A program made the translations under genes and the position numbers. From NCBI RefSeq assembly GCF_009601765.2, contig NZ_CP045700.1:558001-622000 (forward strand): 64,000 bases of DNA. The letters run 5' to 3'. The notes under the pieces are model-generated. The model ran no database searches. It worked only from the letters and a program-made list of their open reading frames with translations, and was not told the DNA's origin. Below, one piece after another: positions 63,554-64,000 of the stretch. Source of the DNA: Vibrio algicola (GTDB lineage Bacteria > Pseudomonadota > Gammaproteobacteria > Enterobacterales > Vibrionaceae). Position 1 is the stretch's first letter. Each line of letters begins with the position of its first letter.

Positions 63554-64000
63554 CTATCAAATCATCCATTCGTTCATCAATAGTACTTATCGAGCTCATG
63601 CCTTTTGCTAATGCCCGTTTAATGTTTTCAATTTGAACCGTGGTTAATTCAGGATGCTTTCTCATCATGTTAAGAGGAAGCGCATCTAAAATACCGGAAA
63701 CTTCTGCAGCAACTTTCGATAACGCAAAGCTAGCAAACTCAACCGGTACCACTTCATGCTTTGCAATTTCGTTTTTTAGCTCTTGAGCATCAGCTTGTGC
63801 TTTGGTTAATCGATAGCGTTCATAATCCAAACCATTGGGATCTAACTCTTCAGGATTGATCGTCTTAGGTTGATGTTTCTCTGTTTCATTTTTCAGGCGA
63901 TTATGGAGCACATCGGCAACCGTGAAATAGACAGAACGACCAACCTTTGCAACTGGCTTCACGCCCCATCGGTCAAAGGCTTGAACGCTTATCCCAAGGC
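63525..64000 (-). CDS. Terminase small subunit, Nu1-like (partial)
   Basis: The reading frame is open to the right edge of the window. Before GTG 63962 it encodes LGISVQAFDRWGVKPV, which fits the winged-helix DNA-binding start of lambda Nu1, so the true start lies beyond 64000. The visible remainder has YERYRLTKAQADAQELKNE and ILDALPLNMMRKHPEL, close to Nu1. The protein recognises cos DNA and recruits the large subunit. Confidence 0.9.
   Translation of the reverse strand, partial: LGISVQAFDRWGVKPVAKVGRSVYFTVADVLHNRLKNETEKHQPKTINPEELDPNGLDYERYRLTKAQADAQELKNEIAKHEVVPVEFASFALSKVAAEVSGILDALPLNMMRKHPELTTVQIENIKRALAKGMSSISTIDERMDDLIDDYIREATS

Larger units (their letters stand above)
46604..64000 (-). 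mobile_element. Prophage late region, lambda-like head and P2-like tail
   Basis: About 23 densely packed minus-strand genes run from terminase (right) to gpD (left), mostly with overlapping stops and starts. The head genes are of lambda/HK97 type and the tail genes of contractile P2 type, as in VHML- or VP882-like vibriophages. All are open, so the virion module looks intact. The left boundary lies between 46603 (tdh) and 46697 (gpD stop). The right end, with integrase, repressor, replication and lysis genes, is outside the window. Confidence 0.9.

Overview
The window reads as a chromosomal segment of a moderately AT-rich gammaproteobacterium, most likely a Vibrio or close relative. Supporting signs are the TMAO-reductase pair, the LapA-type type I adhesin with T1SS-143-like repeats, paired CspA-type cold-shock genes and a Tdh C-terminus resembling the Vibrio protein. 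Species cannot be fixed from sequence reading alone.

Layout. (1) 1-2.05 kb: two nearly identical cold-shock genes, each with its own leader and terminator, lie in a roughly 1.4-1.5 kb tandem duplication; a 23-codon open frame with its own ribosome-binding site and terminator sits between them. (2) 2.2-4.9 kb: lipoate-protein ligase and a proline-iminopeptidase-like hydrolase. (3) 4.95-25.7 kb: a giant minus-strand adhesin gene (6,916 codons if repaired), built largely of near-identical 906-bp repeats and broken by a one-base deletion at 23231-23233. (4) 26.2-39.0 kb, divergent from the adhesin: its secretion and release system. This comprises a membrane-fusion protein, a LapB-type ABC exporter, a TolC-type channel, an OmpA-type lipoprotein, a LapG-type periplasmic cysteine protease and three LapD-type c-di-GMP receptors. 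(5) 39.1-44.6 kb: an OmpA-type porin, a 5'-truncated AI-2E-family gene, and torC-torA. (6) 44.7-46.6 kb: an internally deleted IS903-type element, a small unknown gene, a YmgE/GlsB-type membrane protein, and gene remnants including the last 52 codons of tdh. (7) 46.6-64.0 kb: the late genes of a prophage with a lambda-like head (Nu1, GpA, gpW, portal, fused protease-capsid) and a P2-like contractile tail (V, W, J, I, fibre, FI, FII, E/E', T, U, X, D), all leftward. It runs off the right edge, so integration, replication, regulation and lysis genes are not seen.

How it works together. Regions 3 and 4 form a complete Lap-type system. The adhesin has an N-terminal retention module with a PAAG LapG site. 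The exporter carries a C39-like domain without the catalytic Cys. LapG has a Cys-His-Asp triad, and each LapD keeps the periplasmic Trp-Phe that binds LapG while lacking GGDEF and EAL catalytic motifs. By analogy with Pseudomonas LapA/LapD/LapG and Shewanella BpfA, high c-di-GMP would hold LapG on LapD and keep the adhesin at the surface. Three receptors for one protease is the most unusual feature. Two single-base lesions (adhesin, and possibly the lapG start) may mean the strain has lost the system, or may be sequencing errors in homopolymers.
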